Shown piece by piece: positions 1 to 8,878 of a DNA stretch of 64,000 nt. The position numbers and the translations under genes are program-made. How positions within the stretch are numbered: position 1 is the stretch's first letter; every line of letters begins with the position of its first letter. Under the pieces are notes generated by a model. It did no database searches, was not told the origin of the DNA, and saw only the letters and a list, made by a program, of their open reading frames with translations. This stretch comes from an uncultured Spartobacteria bacterium (GTDB lineage Bacteria; Verrucomicrobiota; Verrucomicrobiia; Chthoniobacterales; Chthoniobacteraceae). Where the stretch lies: NCBI GenBank assembly GCA_903882875.1, contig CAIRYQ010000028.1, positions 1 to 64,000 on the forward strand, written 5' to 3'.

Positions 1-114
1 CGCTCTCTCGCCGACCTGCGCTCCAAGCTCATGCGCTACATCCGCCAATACAATAAAACGGCAACCCCAATCAAATGGACTTACTCCAATCCCAAACAAA
101 GAATCAAACCGTAG
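1..114 (+). CDS. IS630-type transposase, C-terminal end (cut by window edge)
   Basis: The first 37 codons read open to a TAG and encode a tail with the motif YIRQYNKTATPIKWTYSNP. This is the usual end of IS630-family transposases, where a YN.TA.P..W.Y motif follows the last catalytic region. Only the end is visible, so whether the copy is intact cannot be judged. It is immediately followed by lower-GC accessory sequence, consistent with an insertion-prone region. Confidence 0.6.
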   Translation, partial: RSLADLRSKLMRYIRQYNKTATPIKWTYSNPKQRIKP

Positions 115-226
115 CTGATTCATGTGTTACGTTGCACTAGACGGCCCGCCTGATTGTGGAATGCGTGCTTCAGTGATGGAGTCATGGTTTCTCCCGCTTA
201 TGCTGAATTGGAGATTCCCCCGAAAC

Positions 227-1837
227 TTATCGCAGGTAACGCAACGGAATCTGAATGAATCGGTTCGGATCGTTCGCCGCTTCATTCAGCCCGCTTACGA
301 TGTCGGTGGAGTTGAATAAACTGACATCGATCATCTTGCCGGTCGCGTGGTCATAGACGCGACGAACACCGCTGATGTATTCTATAAAGTCTGAATTGCT
401 GTCGTGGCGCGCTTTAGCCTGGGCGGCGATCCGCCGCTCATGATTCGCGAAGTTAATGGCCTGTTGGTCTTGAAAGTCCCGACCCGCCTTCATCAAAATC
501 TGGAACTTGTCCGCATAGATCTTCCGTATGGCCTCGCCGTTGCGCTGCTGCACCTGAGTCACCACATTCATGTTGAGGTTCACGCTGTTCAGAATGGTTT
601 GCATCACAGGCAGGTCGCGATCGAATATCTCGTCCGGGGCGCGCATATTACTCGTGCAGAGCTGCCATGCTTCACCCTTTGTCACGGGGGCCGTTTCCAG
701 CCGCTGAACCGCACGGGAATGTTTGATAGTGCCATCCGGGCTGTGGTCCGCGAATGCCAAATATGCGATTCCGGATTTCGAACCGGGTATGTAAGGATTG
801 GGATCACTTGGAAAGACCGCGATAATTTTCTCCACCGACGCATATCCTCGTCCGGTGCGTTGTCCCTTCGCCTCACGGATCGGGTACCAATATTTGAGCA
901 CCTCTTCAGATCCGTCACAATAGCGGCATATATTTAGCGCGGGGAACTCCACATTAGGATCGGCGTTGGGTGCCTTTGGCGGGATCGGCGGCCTTCCAAG
1001 CGGAATCTGGGGGTTGCGCTGGTGCCAATCCACCGCTTGCTGATACATCTGCATTTGGCGTTGGTAATTCAGCAACTGGATCTGATACGTCTGCCGCGTC
1101 GTGCGAATAGTTGCACATTCAGGGTCGGACATTAGCAGCGTCCCATGCCATGTTACCAATTGACCCTCGGGGCCCCGGACGCCGATTCCGTGTGCGGCGG
1201 TTTGATCCGGCGTCGTCCAACCATCCGGCAGATCGATGCTTCCGCTTTTGTCAGGAAACTCATGAGTCGTCATCTTGGTCGAGGGCGCAGGCATGAAGCC
1301 GAGCAGGGTCGTTAGCTCCTGCTTTGGAGCGTTCGCTGCTGCGAATACGATACTGGCCGTTCCCCCGCTCTTGTCCCAGCCACAGAAGATCAATCCGTGA
1401 ACGTCCCGCCCATTAAGATTCGCAGTGAGACTGACAACGCCCTTGCTTTTGCTTTGGGCATCGGCAAATGCGCCGCTGAGTGAGGGCTTGCCCCCAAATA
1501 GAGTGCTCAGTTCGTCGGCGGTGCGAGTCATCGCGGACTCCAGATTCTGTGCGTCTGGAAGTCTGATGAAAAGTGCTTTGCCCGTTTGTGTTTCACCGAG
1601 CACAATGAAGTTCCCGAACAATTGCACCTCATCCGATTGGCTGCCTTCAGCCGGTGCTCGCCCAGCATCGCCACGCGCAACCTGCAAAGTGCTGGGGCTG
1701 ATCCAGACGACGAGCGCGATTAGTGCGGGCATCCCGCTTCCTTTTAGAAACTTATTTTTATGCCAGTGAAACTGGAGGCAGTCGGAGCGCGATGCGGTCG
1801 CAGAAGGATTCATTTTTGTATCGTCGCTCGGGAGCAT
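227..1837 (-). CDS. Hypothetical secreted or membrane-anchored protein
   Basis: This 536-residue protein belongs to no family I recognise. The chosen ATG has a strong AGGAGG three bases upstream; the frame is open further, and a second ATG at 1732 has AGGAAG seven bases upstream and is a real alternative. A positively charged stretch followed by a hydrophobic segment at about residues 36-50 suggests export. The centre has a CRYC pair in LNICRYCDGSEE, and the second half is rich in Gln and charged helices (for example RQMQMYQQAVDWHQRNP), probably coiled-coil. Base composition is less GC-rich than in the core genes, and it lies beside a transposase tail, so recent acquisition is plausible. Function unknown. 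Confidence 0.6.
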   Translation of the reverse strand: MLPSDDTKMNPSATASRSDCLQFHWHKNKFLKGSGMPALIALVVWISPSTLQVARGDAGRAPAEGSQSDEVQLFGNFIVLGETQTGKALFIRLPDAQNLESAMTRTADELSTLFGGKPSLSGAFADAQSKSKGVVSLTANLNGRDVHGLIFCGWDKSGGTASIVFAAANAPKQELTTLLGFMPAPSTKMTTHEFPDKSGSIDLPDGWTTPDQTAAHGIGVRGPEGQLVTWHGTLLMSDPECATIRTTRQTYQIQLLNYQRQMQMYQQAVDWHQRNPQIPLGRPPIPPKAPNADPNVEFPALNICRYCDGSEEVLKYWYPIREAKGQRTGRGYASVEKIIAVFPSDPNPYIPGSKSGIAYLAFADHSPDGTIKHSRAVQRLETAPVTKGEAWQLCTSNMRAPDEIFDRDLPVMQTILNSVNLNMNVVTQVQQRNGEAIRKIYADKFQILMKAGRDFQDQQAINFANHERRIAAQAKARHDSNSDFIEYISGVRRVYDHATGKMIDVSLFNSTDIVSGLNEAANDPNRFIQIPLRYLR

Positions 1838-1920
1838 GAGCCTCCTTTCCGCTTTGCCAAGCGGCGATTGTAGCTGGGGATCTTGCTTTGAGACTCGATA
1901 CGAGCGATGCCAGCCTGTAA

Positions 1921-1985
1921 GTGCGATTCTGGGATTCGGTGACAATTTTTTCACTTCCAAAAATTCCCGGGTACCCCGGCACCGC
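1921..1985. repeat. Dispersed intergenic repeat, copy 1
   Basis: This stretch resembles 4929-4981 at the base level: both have GTGCGA, then a T-rich AATTTTT block, a CAA/AGAATTC block and ACCCCGG. Read on the minus strand both also give similar peptides, RGTREFLEVKK here and RGVREFLSWKN there. In both places the repeat forms the ragged end of a truncated open frame. Confidence 0.45.
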
Positions 1986-2187
1986 CTCGCGACTGCCATC
2001 TGGATTTTTCGGCGTGTTTAGCGACCGGTGAATGCCACGGCTTCACGATTCTGTGGACAGGAATTGAGGATACCCGTCCGGATTGTCCGAGGGGAACCGC
2101 ACCGTCTAGTTTCTCGACGATCGTCTCCTGCACAGCGCAAAGCTGGCCGAGGAGAGCGAAGGTGAACGTGAAGAAGATGGATTTCAT
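1951..2187 (-). pseudogene. Remnant of a secreted-protein gene (signal peptide only)
   Basis: A 78-codon frame opens with a convincing signal peptide, MKSIFFTFTFALLGQLCAV, then carries about 25 more plausible residues before running into the dispersed repeat at 1921-1985. It lies 68 bases downstream of the heparinase-like pseudogene on the same strand, as a following operon gene would. I read it as the N-terminal stump of a lost secreted protein. A short genuine secreted peptide is the alternative; no clear ribosome binding site is visible. Confidence 0.3.
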
Positions 2188-2255
2188 TTGCGCGCAGCGC
2201 GGCGAGCGGTGCGAGCGGCAGATTGGAGGTTCTCATCGGCGCGAAGCCTGCGGCA

Positions 2256-3125
2256 TCACTTCACCGTCGCGTGGGTGTGGATGGTGAAGTGGTTCCCGCC
2301 GGTGAACTCGCGGCGGGGGAAGAAGATTTCTTTGGGCACGCTGCCTTGGATGCGGAGGCCAGGGTCGTCCTTGAGAACGATCCACGTCTTGCCATCGCGA
2401 ACGGCGACGTGGTCGATCTCGAAAGCATCGGTGGTGCCGGCGGTTCAGAGCGCGACGTGCATCCAAGTGCCGCGCAGGGTCTCGCCTGCGGGGTGCGCGA
2501 TGCGGTGGCGATGAAGGCGTTCTCCGCGGCGCCGTCCCACTTGCTGGGGATGGGTTCGATGACGCCGCGATGGCTCGCGATGGGCGATGTCACGTGCAGA
2601 GCGCCGGATTGCAGATCGGTGCCGCCGATGAGACAGCCGCTGGCCGGGCCGTTCCGCGGAGTGGAGACTAGCGCGGCGATGCCGTGCATCGTTGCGGCTG
2701 CGGTCGAGCACCGTGCGCCCGGCGGACGGCCACTCGATCGGCGAGACAAATTCATCGTGACGATTGTCGCCGGGCGTGTTGAGAAAAGCCGCGCGGTCGT
2801 CGAGCGGGAACTGCGCGGTCGGAAATGTCACACCGCACTTCACACAAGTGATGCGATCCGGCGGCGCAAACTTCCACAGATTCCGGTCCAGCTCGCGCGT
2901 GTAGTGCCCGTGGCCGCAGGCCGGACAATCCGACGTGATGAACGGCGTCTGCACCGGCACCAGCGCCACCGCGTTCGCCTCGGTCAGCGCGAGGAACGGC
3001 TGCACCTCCGCTTCCAACTGCGCGCGGCTCTTCGCTCCGAGATCATGCTCCAGCAGCGGCTTCGCCAGCGTCCCGGCCAGCGCGAGCGATGCGCCAAAAA
3101 CGATGAGCGTGATGACGACTTTCAT
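2256..3125 (-). pseudogene. Heparinase II/III-like gene, deleted, frameshifted and interrupted
   Basis: The ATG overlaps the stop of the upstream esterase gene (ATGA), so this was the second gene of that operon. The first ~125 residues are a normal secreted start: a signal peptide, then CPACGHGHYTRELDRNLWKF and a second CVKCGV pair, as seen at the N-terminus of some heparinase II/III-type polysaccharide lyases. After about 2760 the sense-bearing frame changes (GVIEPIPSKWDGAAENAF is in another frame), then returns to the first frame. That frame meets a TGA at 2445-2447 and continues as FEIDHVAVRDGKTWIVLKDD to a final TGA at 2256. Intact family members are several hundred residues longer, so the centre is deleted. 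Non-functional with good confidence; the family name is less certain. Confidence 0.6.
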
Positions 3126-4699
3126 CGGCGGGCAGCGCGAGGACTCGTGTCCCAATCATCCGTGCGGAACGTCTGCGCGGGAAGGCCGTCTTGGTTGAAG
3201 AGATTCGCCCACGGTGCGTTGCTCGACCACGCGTAGCGCACGCCGGCGGGCTTTGGAATCGCGGCGCTGGAGACGACGACGCAGTCGCCGTCGATCGCCG
3301 CATCGGCCCAGACGAACTTCTTGTCCTCACCGGCGATGAGGAAGCCCTGGAGCTTGTCGGCGTGACGCGCGGCGAGCCCTTTGCCGACATGCGTGAACTT
3401 GATGCGCACCTTGTCGCCCACGATCTCATGCGAGGCGTAAAGCGGCCCGCTGAATTCGACTTTCTGGCCATAGACAAACCCTTTCGCCACGAGCAGCGCG
3501 CGGTCGGCGTAACCCGATTTGTTCACCGGATGCGTCATGCCGCCGAGGTCGGTGCTGGTGACCATGGCGGTGTTAGGTTGCTGTTGAATCTTGATGTGAA
3601 CCTCGCGGGCGATGCCTTCCTTATCAGCGGGCACCTTGGCGGGCAGCGCGGTGAAAGGGCTTGCGTTCTTCGTGGTCGGATTCGCAAGATCCCACGCGGT
3701 GCCACCGCCGCTGGGCTTCTGCATGTAGAGGAATGGGAAGTCCTGCCCCCACGCCTTGCGCCAGCCTTTGATCAGCGCGCCCATGACACGGAATTGATCC
3801 ACACCCGTGATGCCCGTGCCGCCCTCGCCTTGATCCCACAGCACGCCCCGAATCGCATACGGCACATAAGGCAGCACATGCGCGGCGTAGAGATGGCCAA
3901 ACTCGCCCACGCACTCACCCGGCTGCTGCGGTTTCGTAGGCTCGCGACCGACTTTCCCGCCACTTTGCTTTGCCTTTTCCGCATTCGCTTTCCACGCGAT
4001 CATGTAGCGCTCGTAGCCGTTCATCGCGCTGGCAAAGTCATAGGTCTTCGCAAACTCCTTCACCTGCGCCATGCAGGCCGCATCGCTGCGATACATCTCC
4101 TCCGTGAGCCAGTAACCCGAAGGCGTGCCGCCCACCGCGCCGGTCATCAGCCCCACCGGCACGCCGAGTTCCGCGTGCAGACGCGAGCCAAAGGCGAAAA
4201 GGATCGCAGAAAAAGTATCCACGTTCTCCGCCGTCGCGAGCTGCCAGCCCGCGCCACCTTGTTTGATCAGACGGATGCGTGGATACGGGGCGGCGGCCAG
4301 CGTCTTCTGCAAGCCCTCGTCATTCCCGCGAAACGTGCGCATCGGCCCCGCCATGTTCGACTGCCCCGAGCCGAGCCATACCTCGCCGACGAGCACATCC
4401 ACAATCGTCAGCGTCTCTTTCGCCCGAACCACCAAAGCTCGCGCCTCGCCACTCGCAGACAGTTTGTCCAATCGCAGCATCCAACGGCCCGTCGCATCCG
4501 CCCTTGCAGTCTTTGTCTGCCCGGCGAACTCCACGCTCACAACATCTCCGGGACTTGCAGAGCCCCACACCGGAATCGACAGGTCTTGCTGAAGCACCAT
4601 GTGATCGGAGAAGACTGGCGGAAGTTTCAATTCGCCCGCTTGCAAAGCACCCAAGGAACCGAACAGCAGTGCCGTAAGACGTGTGAGAATGCGCTTCAT
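3122..4699 (-). CDS. Secreted sialate O-acetylesterase (SGNH hydrolase)
   Basis: This 525-residue enzyme of the sialate 9-O-acetylesterase type removes O-acetyl groups from sialic acid or other glycans outside the cytoplasm. The start at 4699 gives a clean signal peptide (MKRILTRLTALLFGSLGALQA); the frame runs to 4801 but the extra residues do not look like an export signal. Diagnostic motifs are LPPVFSDHMVLQQ at the mature start, a beta-sandwich segment, the nucleophile block GSGQSNMAGPM, an oxyanion-type GGTPSGYWLT, and the late HP motif THPVNKSGYADR. It overlaps the broken heparinase-like gene by four bases, indicating a former polysaccharide-degradation operon whose downstream part has decayed. 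Confidence 0.88.
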   Translation of the reverse strand: MKRILTRLTALLFGSLGALQAGELKLPPVFSDHMVLQQDLSIPVWGSASPGDVVSVEFAGQTKTARADATGRWMLRLDKLSASGEARALVVRAKETLTIVDVLVGEVWLGSGQSNMAGPMRTFRGNDEGLQKTLAAAPYPRIRLIKQGGAGWQLATAENVDTFSAILFAFGSRLHAELGVPVGLMTGAVGGTPSGYWLTEEMYRSDAACMAQVKEFAKTYDFASAMNGYERYMIAWKANAEKAKQSGGKVGREPTKPQQPGECVGEFGHLYAAHVLPYVPYAIRGVLWDQGEGGTGITGVDQFRVMGALIKGWRKAWGQDFPFLYMQKPSGGGTAWDLANPTTKNASPFTALPAKVPADKEGIAREVHIKIQQQPNTAMVTSTDLGGMTHPVNKSGYADRALLVAKGFVYGQKVEFSGPLYASHEIVGDKVRIKFTHVGKGLAARHADKLQGFLIAGEDKKFVWADAAIDGDCVVVSSAAIPKPAGVRYAWSSNAPWANLFNQDGLPAQTFRTDDWDTSPRAARR

Positions 4700-4843
4700 A
4701 AGGAAATGGTTGATTTGTTTTGAGAGTATGTTTTCGGGCATCGCATCGCCCCGGCGCGCATAGACAGCAATACGGTGAAAGAATGGGATGTTGCTTTTCA
4801 TTAAGCGGATCGTGGATTGCGACTTGGCGTGTTCATCACAAAT

Positions 4844-5141
4844 CTAAAACTCAGCGGCGCAGCGAACACGACTGCTGACGCTGATGTGATGCCCCGCAAG
4901 CCAGCCGCTGCGACGTTTCATTGTTCCTGTGCGAGTGGGGGAATTTTTCCAACTCAAGAATTCACGGACACCCCGGACGCCATTTGCTGACTTCGCACGC
5001 AGGTCGGCAAGACGGCGCTTCGCGAGAGCCAAATTGGAAAACTTCAAAGATCGCTTAAACTGCTTGCCCCTCACCTTGCGAAGGGCAAAATACACTCTGT
5101 TGCCGTTGCGATACAGACACTCGCCAACCTTCTTGAGCATC
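4844..5141 (-). pseudogene. Tyrosine-recombinase (integrase) N-terminal stump
   Basis: Reading from the ATG at 5141, the first ~45 residues (GECLYRNGNRVYFAL, then RGKQFKRSLKFSNLALAKRR) match the Arm/SAM-like N-terminal part of phage-type site-specific integrases. After residue ~50 the frame runs into the dispersed repeat at 4929-4981 and ends. The catalytic R-H-R-Y domain is absent, so it cannot recombine. A GTG at 5173 could extend the frame slightly. It sits about 115 bases from the 5' end of an intact tRNA-Ser gene, a common target of such integrases, so it is probably debris of an integrated element. Confidence 0.6.
4929..4981. repeat. Dispersed intergenic repeat, copy 2
   Basis: Second copy of the element at 1921-1985, sharing the AATTTTT, AGAATTC/AAATTCCC and CACCCCGG blocks in the same order. 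It interrupts the integrase stump. Confidence 0.45.
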
Positions 5142-5255
5142 TGCGATTTTTGTGCTGCGCTTCCCGTCAGCACTACAGCCGGGTTACTTATTCGGGTTGC
5201 AAGTGAAATTTTTCGCGGCGAACAAAACGCAGCAAGTGTTTCACAATAAATAATT

Positions 5256-5340
5256 GGAGGGGTGGCAGAGCGGTCTAATGCATCGGTCTTGAAAACCGAC
5301 GGGCCGCAAGGTCCCGCGAGTTCGAATCTCGCCCCCTCCG
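5256..5340 (+). tRNA. tRNA-Ser (anticodon UGA)
   Basis: A complete cloverleaf with a long variable arm can be drawn. The acceptor stem is GGAGGGG paired with CCCCTCC (5333-5339). The anticodon stem TCGGT/ACCGA encloses loop CTTGAAA with anticodon TGA at 5290-5292. The variable arm is GC-rich, and the T-arm is GCGAG-TTCGAAT-CTCGC. The discriminator base is G and the CCA end is not encoded. The long variable arm and the UGA anticodon identify serine. The gene is intact despite the neighbouring integrase debris. Confidence 0.95.
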
Positions 5341-5574
5341 CTCGGCAACCATCGCAGCCTGGACGAGCGTCAAGCTTACGAAATCCGACACTGCCGTTGT
5401 AGCAGGATGATCGTGGAAATTCGTACGATTCGCGGCCCTACAGCCTCCCTGACCCTTTACCGAACACAGCGACGCACTGCATGTGATGCAGCCCACGTTG
5501 CAGCCGCCCATCAATCCGCCGCCTGCCCACAAAAAATGCGCACCTCGTTTGCAGACCATGAATGGTTGGCTGGC

Positions 5575-8500
5575 TCACTCGCGCGTCACGACCTCGTCGA
5601 GATTCAGCATGACGTTCGCCGTGCCGGTGTATGCGGCGAGTTCCACGGGGTTGAATTTCGCATCCGCCTTCGTCTCGCCGACCGCGAGAATTTTCGCCAC
5701 TTCATCCGCAGACTGCTGGAATCGCGCGGTGCGTTTGGCGAGCCCGGCGACGAGCAACTTCAGCTCATCCGCGCGCGGCTCGCGGCAGGTCGCGCGGCGG
5801 AATGCCCACGCGATGCGCTGCTCGGGAGTCGAGCCGCCCTCGGCGATCATGCGCTGCGCGAGGACACGGGCGGCTTCCACGTAGGTCTTCTCGTTCAGCA
5901 GCACGAGCGCCTGAAGCGGCGTGTTCGTGCGCGAGCGTTTCACCGTGCAAATCTCGCGCGACGGCGAATCGAACATCGTCATCGTCGGCGGTGCGGCGGT
6001 GCGTTTCCAGATCGTGTAGAGCGTGCGTCTGTAGAGGCCCTCGCCGGTGTCCTCCTTGTAGTTCCGCATGTCGCCATAGACGCTCGTCTCGTCCCACACG
6101 GCGGCGGGCATGTAGGGCTTCACGCTCGGCCCGCCGATTTTCTCCACGAGCAACCCGCTGATCGCGAGCGCCTGATCGCGCAGCGACTCCGCGCCGAGTC
6201 GGAACCGCGGCCCGCGCGCAAGAAGCCGGTTCTCGGGATCCTTCGCGAATGTTTCCGGCGTGACGCGCGACGACTGCCGGTACGTCGCGCTCGTCACTAT
6301 GAGCTTCTGCATTGCCTCCATGTCCCACTTCAGCCGCACGAATTCCGTCGCGAGCCAGTCGAGCAACTCCGGATGCGACGGCCACTCGGCCTGTGAGCCG
6401 AGATTTTCCGAAGTCCTCACGAGGCCCGTGCCGAAAAATCGCTCCCACTCACGGTTTACCCACACGCGCGCGGTGAGCGGATGCTCGCCGCTCACGAGCC
6501 ACTTCGCAAAGCCGAGCCGGTTGTTCGGAGCGCCGGACGGCAACGGCGGCATCACGGCGGGCAACGCACGCGGCACCGCATCGCCCGGCTTGTCGTATTC
6601 GCCGCGCTTCAAAATGTGCGCCTCCTTCGGCTGCGGCAGTTCCTCCATTACCATCGTGCTGTCCACGTCCGCATACACGGCTTCGATCGCCTTCTTCGCC
6701 GCGGCGACCGCGCTTTCCGCACACTTCGCGGGATTGTCCGTGTTCTCGCGGAAAAATTTCGCAAGCTCCGCCTTCTGCGCCGGCGTGCGCTTCGCAGGCT
6801 CCGCATTCACAGCGGCGACGATGTTCGGCGGGATCTTCGCGCCGTCGAGCTTCATCGCGGCGGCGGGCAGCGACGATGTGAAAATGCGAAAACGCCCGAT
6901 GTTGTGCCCGCCGATCGCGTCGTGACGCAGCGTGACGGTCAGCGTCGCATTCGGCGGGACGATGATCGGCGCAGCCGCGACAAACATCGCCCTGCGCGGA
7001 TCACGCTTCGTGGCGCCGTCAATCGCCCAGCCCTTCCTGTTCTTCGCGCCCTTGCCGCGCTTCGGCTTGTCCTCGACGATGAGTTTCACCTCGTAGCCTT
7101 TCTGGTTGTAGTCCGCCTCCGCACGCGTGAACACCGCCTGCAACGGCTTCGCGAGACCCGGCGCGGAAATCTCCGCGTCCACATCGGTGAGCACAAAATT
7201 TCCGCTCGGGTAGCGGCCGAGGCTTTGGTTTGGCAACGAAGGATCCGGCAGCGCATCGAGCAGCAGCCCGCTGAACGTGCCTTCGGAAATCGGCGCAACG
7301 ATTGTGTAGATGTCGTGCGGCGGATTGATGCCGCTCGCGAGCCACGAGCCGTCGGGCTGCTTCTTGAAAGTCGCGCCGCCGTCACTGCGCACTTCCTTCG
7401 GTTCGATCATTGTCCACGGATTCATCCCGCGCTGGATCTCCGCGCGGAATTTCGGTTCCCATGCGGCCTGCGCCGCTGCGAGTTCCTTCGTCGCCGCAGC
7501 CACACCCGCCTCCGCGTCCTTCACGGATTTTTCGAGTTGCGCAATCTGCGCCTCCTGCTCGGGCGACGGCAGCGGCAGCACCGGACGCGAATTTCCGCCA
7601 CGCCGCGTGCGGCCCGCGCCGCCGAAATCATCGAGCACGCCGTTCTCATTGTTGGAATTGAAGTAGGCGAAGAGCTGGTAAAATTCCTTCTGCGAAATCG
7701 GATCGTATTTGTGATCGTGGCAGCGGCAGCAGTTCAGCGTGAGCGCCATCCACGTGAGGCCCGTCGTCTCCACGCGATCGATTACCGTTTCCGCAAACCA
7801 CTCCTCGACGATGCGCCCGCCCTCGCCATTCAGCCGGTGGTTGCGGTTGAAGCCTGTTGCGACGATGCGGTCGCGATTGGAATCAGGAATCCAGGAAGGC
7901 AGGAACAATCCCTTCTTGGCCTCTTGGCTTCCTGTTTCTTCCTGCTTCGCGAGCAAATCACCGGCGAGCTGTTCGACCGTAAATTGATCGAACGGCATGT
8001 TGCGGTTGAACGCGCCGATGACCCAGTCGCGCCAGTGCCACATGTGCCGCTGCGTGTCGGACTGAAAGCCGTTGCTGTCCGCGTAGCGCGCCATGTCGAG
8101 CCAGCGCGCAGCCATGTGCTCGCCGTAGCGCGGCGAGGAAAGGACACGATCCACGACCTTCTCGTAGGCATTCGGCGATTGGTCTGTGAGAAAAGCGTCC
8201 ACCTCAGCAGCCGTTGGCGGGATGCCCGTGAGGTCGAGCGTCACGCGGCGGATGAGCGTTTCCTTCGGCGCCTCGGGCTGCGGCTTGAGTCCTTCCTTCG
8301 CGAGTCGTGCGAGAACGAAGGCATCAATGGCATTCGTAGCCGCCGACGGCACAAGGCGGGCACTCCTCGCCACAGCCAACGCTTGCTCAGCCTGCCTCCT
8401 CCCGTCGGCAGCCACGGGAGCGATGAACGCCCAATGCCCCTGGTACTCCGCGCCCTCGGCGATCCAGCGGCGGAACGAATCAATCTGCTCGGCCGTCAGC

Positions 8501-8841
8501 GTCTTGCCGCTCTTCTTCGGCGGCATGAAATCGTCCGCGTCGTGCGTCACGAGCCGCCTGTACACTTCGCTTTGCTCCGGCTTGCCCGGCACGATTGCCG
8601 GACCGGACTCGCCGCCCTTCATCGCCGCTTCCTTCGTGTCGAGCCGCAGGCCACCCTTCATCTTCGACACGTCGGGCCCGTGGCAGGTGAAGCAGATGTC
8701 CGAAAGAATCGGGCGGATGTCACGATTGAATGAAATTTTCTCCGCCGCGCGCGATGCACCTGCGGACAGGATGAATGCGAGCCCGAGCACCGCAAATGAA
8801 TTGCGCCGCGATGCGAAGGAAGAGCCTTTGTTTCGTTGCAT
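5575..8841 (-). CDS. PSCyt1-DUF1549-DUF1553 secreted cytochrome-type protein
   Basis: A 1088-residue exported protein of the planctomycete-cytochrome family. After a signal peptide (FAVLGLAFILSAGASRA) comes a PSCyt1 module with one heme-binding CFTCH near residue 50 and the typical DFMPPKKSGKTLT ending. A DUF1549/PSCyt2 block follows at about 165-390 (GIPPTAAEVDAFL, MAARWLDMARYADSNG, CRCHDHKYDPI, itself a second CxxCH). A central sandwich region is followed by a DUF1553/PSD1 block in the last third (NRLGFAKWLVSGEHPLTARV, SATYRQSS, LGAESLRDQALAISG, NTPLQALVLLN). Members are abundant in Planctomycetes and Verrucomicrobia, often near sulfatases; their biochemical role is unsettled. It is the second gene of an operon, 37 bases after the heme-binding partner at 8879-12103. 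Confidence 0.92.
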   Translation of the reverse strand: MQRNKGSSFASRRNSFAVLGLAFILSAGASRAAEKISFNRDIRPILSDICFTCHGPDVSKMKGGLRLDTKEAAMKGGESGPAIVPGKPEQSEVYRRLVTHDADDFMPPKKSGKTLTAEQIDSFRRWIAEGAEYQGHWAFIAPVAADGRRQAEQALAVARSARLVPSAATNAIDAFVLARLAKEGLKPQPEAPKETLIRRVTLDLTGIPPTAAEVDAFLTDQSPNAYEKVVDRVLSSPRYGEHMAARWLDMARYADSNGFQSDTQRHMWHWRDWVIGAFNRNMPFDQFTVEQLAGDLLAKQEETGSQEAKKGLFLPSWIPDSNRDRIVATGFNRNHRLNGEGGRIVEEWFAETVIDRVETTGLTWMALTLNCCRCHDHKYDPISQKEFYQLFAYFNSNNENGVLDDFGGAGRTRRGGNSRPVLPLPSPEQEAQIAQLEKSVKDAEAGVAAATKELAAAQAAWEPKFRAEIQRGMNPWTMIEPKEVRSDGGATFKKQPDGSWLASGINPPHDIYTIVAPISEGTFSGLLLDALPDPSLPNQSLGRYPSGNFVLTDVDAEISAPGLAKPLQAVFTRAEADYNQKGYEVKLIVEDKPKRGKGAKNRKGWAIDGATKRDPRRAMFVAAAPIIVPPNATLTVTLRHDAIGGHNIGRFRIFTSSLPAAAMKLDGAKIPPNIVAAVNAEPAKRTPAQKAELAKFFRENTDNPAKCAESAVAAAKKAIEAVYADVDSTMVMEELPQPKEAHILKRGEYDKPGDAVPRALPAVMPPLPSGAPNNRLGFAKWLVSGEHPLTARVWVNREWERFFGTGLVRTSENLGSQAEWPSHPELLDWLATEFVRLKWDMEAMQKLIVTSATYRQSSRVTPETFAKDPENRLLARGPRFRLGAESLRDQALAISGLLVEKIGGPSVKPYMPAAVWDETSVYGDMRNYKEDTGEGLYRRTLYTIWKRTAAPPTMTMFDSPSREICTVKRSRTNTPLQALVLLNEKTYVEAARVLAQRMIAEGGSTPEQRIAWAFRRATCREPRADELKLLVAGLAKRTARFQQSADEVAKILAVGETKADAKFNPVELAAYTGTANVMLNLDEVVTRE

Positions 8842-8878
8842 GGCTGTGTGTGTGACGCGGAAAACTACACCGCGCGCG

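Noticed and set aside
1111-1296. Small plus-strand open frames inside the first hypothetical gene
   Set aside because: Antisense shadows without ribosome binding sites or protein-like composition.
5341-5574. Possible coding or structured content between tRNA-Ser and the cytochrome gene
   Set aside because: The open frames there run into the tRNA and carry no recognisable features; no clear terminator or promoter could be identified.
7000-8733. Long plus-strand open frame opposite the PSCyt1 gene
   Set aside because: It is Arg/His-rich antisense translation of a well-supported cytochrome-type gene; the same effect appears opposite most large genes here.
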